Origin: Leptospira terpstrae serovar Hualin str. LT 11-33 = ATCC 700639 | GTDB lineage: Bacteria > Spirochaetota > Leptospiria > Leptospirales > Leptospiraceae | DNA length: 64,000 nucleotides | Direction of reading: 5' to 3' | Assembly: GCF_000332495.1 (NCBI RefSeq) | Contig: NZ_AOGW02000006.1 | Span: 558,001 to 622,000 of the forward strand | Part shown: piece after piece, positions 62,983-64,000 of the stretch | How the letters are laid out: each line of letters starts with the position of its first letter | Position numbering within the stretch: position 1 is the first letter of the stretch | Notes under the pieces: model-generated | Told to the model about the DNA's origin: nothing | The model's database searches: none | What the model saw: only the letters and a program-made list of their open reading frames with translations | Translations under genes and position numbers: made by a program

Positions 62983-63480
62983 ATGCGACTCAAATATTTT
63001 TTATTACTATTTTTATCCCTTTTCAGCTTCTGTAAGTCGAACCAAAAAATCTGCGAGGGGGAAAATTGCAGAAATGGAAAGTTCCAGATCTCTTATGAGA
63101 ATGGAGATCGTTTTGATGGAGAATTTTCTGAAGATATCAAACATGGTGCAGGGATCTACCAATACTCGAATGGTGATATTTTTGAAGGAATTTACCAATT
63201 TGGTTATAAAGAAGGTCCAGGAATCTATCGTTATGGAAACGGAGACAAATTCATTGGCTCTTATTTCAAAGGCAAACGACAAGGTTTTGGAAAGTATATA
63301 TATTCAGATGGTTTGATACTCGAAGGTTATTGGGAAAAAAACCATTTGCAAGGAAATGCAAAGATAATCAATGCTAAAGGGAGTTTGGTGTTAGAGGGAA
63401 TTTGGAAAGACAGTCAGTGGACGGGTATCGCACCAACTCCATCATCAACCAATGCTATCGAAATTTCGAATCCCGAGTGA
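62983..63480 (+). CDS. MORN-repeat lipoprotein
   Basis: 165 residues. Lipobox LFSFC (Cys about 17). Four to five MORN repeats (YENGDRFDGEF, YSNGDIFEGIY, YGNGDKFIGSY, YSDGLILEGYW) form a beta meander; in bacteria these often mark envelope or secretion-linked proteins. Ends 36 bases into the convergent metF 3' end. Partner unknown. Confidence 0.9.
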   Translation: MRLKYFLLLFLSLFSFCKSNQKICEGENCRNGKFQISYENGDRFDGEFSEDIKHGAGIYQYSNGDIFEGIYQFGYKEGPGIYRYGNGDKFIGSYFKGKRQGFGKYIYSDGLILEGYWEKNHLQGNAKIINAKGSLVLEGIWKDSQWTGIAPTPSSTNAIEISNPE

Positions 63481-64000
63481 TTCATAGATTTTTCGTGTCG
63501 CCTTAGACTTGTTAAGCGTATACATATGGATGCCAGCAATTTTATGATCAAGTAGATCTCTGACTTGTTCTGTTGCCCAGTGGATTCCAACATTTTCTGC
63601 ATAGGCATCATCTTCTGCTCGAGAAAGAGACTTTAAAAGTTTCGCCGGGAAATTGGTTCCTAACGAAAGTTCGGCCATTCTTGCCATTCCCTTTCTTGAA
63701 GTAATTGGCATAATACCAGCAATGATAGGAACTTTGATTCCTGCAATTTCACATCTTTCTACAAAATCATAAAAATCATTATTGTTAAAGAAGAGTTGCG
63801 TACAAATGTAATCGGCACCTTGGTCAACCTTCCATTTTAGATTTTCAATTTCTTTTAAGCGGTTGGGTGTTGAAGGATGTCCTTCAGGAAAACCGGCAAC
63901 TCCAATCCCCATTTGTGGAAATTCTTTTTTGATAAATCCAACTAATTCACCTGCAAATTCGAAACCGTTTTCCGTTTTTTGAAATTCAGTTTGTCCTTTG
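63445..64000 (-). CDS. metF: Methylenetetrahydrofolate reductase, 5' end outside window
   Basis: The frame stays open to the right edge, so only the C-terminal about 185 residues are seen. Recognisable MTHFR signatures: GVAGFPEGHP, GADYICTQLFF, IIAGIMPITS and GIHMYTLNKS. It reduces methylene- to methyl-THF for methionine synthesis. Converges with the MORN gene (36-base overlap). Upstream context is not visible. Confidence 0.95.
   Translation of the reverse strand, partial: KGQTEFQKTENGFEFAGELVGFIKKEFPQMGIGVAGFPEGHPSTPNRLKEIENLKWKVDQGADYICTQLFFNNNDFYDFVERCEIAGIKVPIIAGIMPITSRKGMARMAELSLGTNFPAKLLKSLSRAEDDAYAENVGIHWATEQVRDLLDHKIAGIHMYTLNKSKATRKIYESLGIRNFDSIG

Noticed and set aside
1..64000. CRISPR array, insertion sequence, prophage or rRNA
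   Set aside because: No regularly spaced repeats, transposase, integrase, phage structural genes or rRNA sequence were seen.

Overview
The window looks like ordinary chromosome of a spirochaete of the genus Leptospira. Evidence: low G+C with short gaps between genes, many lipoproteins with loose spirochaete-type lipoboxes, several Leptospira-style secreted proteins of unknown function, 7TM-sensor/SpoIIE phosphatases, and a ThyX thymidylate synthase. The rich set of metabolic and sensory genes suggests a free-living (saprophytic) species, but that is inference. Both ends cut a gene: a beta-propeller protein runs in at the left edge and metF runs off the right edge.

Layout. 1-9 kb: beta-propeller protein and SpoIIE phosphatase, an old-yellow-enzyme reductase, carbonic anhydrase, a G+C-rich non-coding element next to tRNA-Gly, an M32 carboxypeptidase, and small genes. 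9-15 kb: secreted protein plus CAAX-type protease, LysM/M23 peptidase, then a four-gene acyl-CoA dehydrogenase / APH-type kinase / DUF6285 / histidine-phosphatase operon likely to degrade hydroxylated acyl-CoAs. 15-23 kb: RppH-acylphosphatase-aldo/keto reductase operon, SixA-like phosphatase, tRNA-Pro, PON-like lipoprotein, a TetR regulator divergent from a short-chain dehydrogenase, and ruvC. 23-30 kb: a large acyl-CoA dehydrogenase (methylsuccinyl-CoA type), glyoxalase-fold protein, lipoproteins, START protein, serine hydrolase, methyltransferase. 30-35 kb: metG, an adenylate cyclase, a HisI-like protein and a rhodanese packed into one unit. 35-43 kb: SRPBCC/NTF2 proteins, a GAF-like/hydrolase fusion, thyX, then a FecR (CxxCH) - porin - DsbD-like operon. 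43-50 kb: nitronate-monooxygenase-like enzyme, second 7TM/SpoIIE phosphatase, Zn-alcohol dehydrogenase, secreted helical protein, rhomboid.

The most unusual block is 49.3-54.8 kb: an atypical MDR dehydrogenase, an 817-residue protein whose C-terminal half resembles S-adenosylhomocysteine hydrolase but with altered active-site residues, a Nudix hydrolase, and a membrane-anchored nitrilase-fold protein that appears to lack the catalytic cysteine. The genes overlap or nearly touch, so they probably act together in a pathway I cannot name. Beyond it lie prfA, a kexin-like subtilase followed directly by a separate propeptide-like secreted protein (a protease with its propeptide supplied in trans), and a CheY - CheC - hybrid histidine kinase operon.

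Other notable signals are a perfect 10-bp inverted repeat that buries the ribosome site and start codon of the acyl-CoA dehydrogenase at 11863, a perfect 8-bp-arm operator between tetR and its divergent target, a 19-bp copy of the tRNA-Gly 3' end 205 bp downstream of the gene, and a HisI homologue whose DCDxD metal motif is missing from its usual place but present near the N-terminus. No CRISPR array, insertion sequence, rRNA or prophage was seen.
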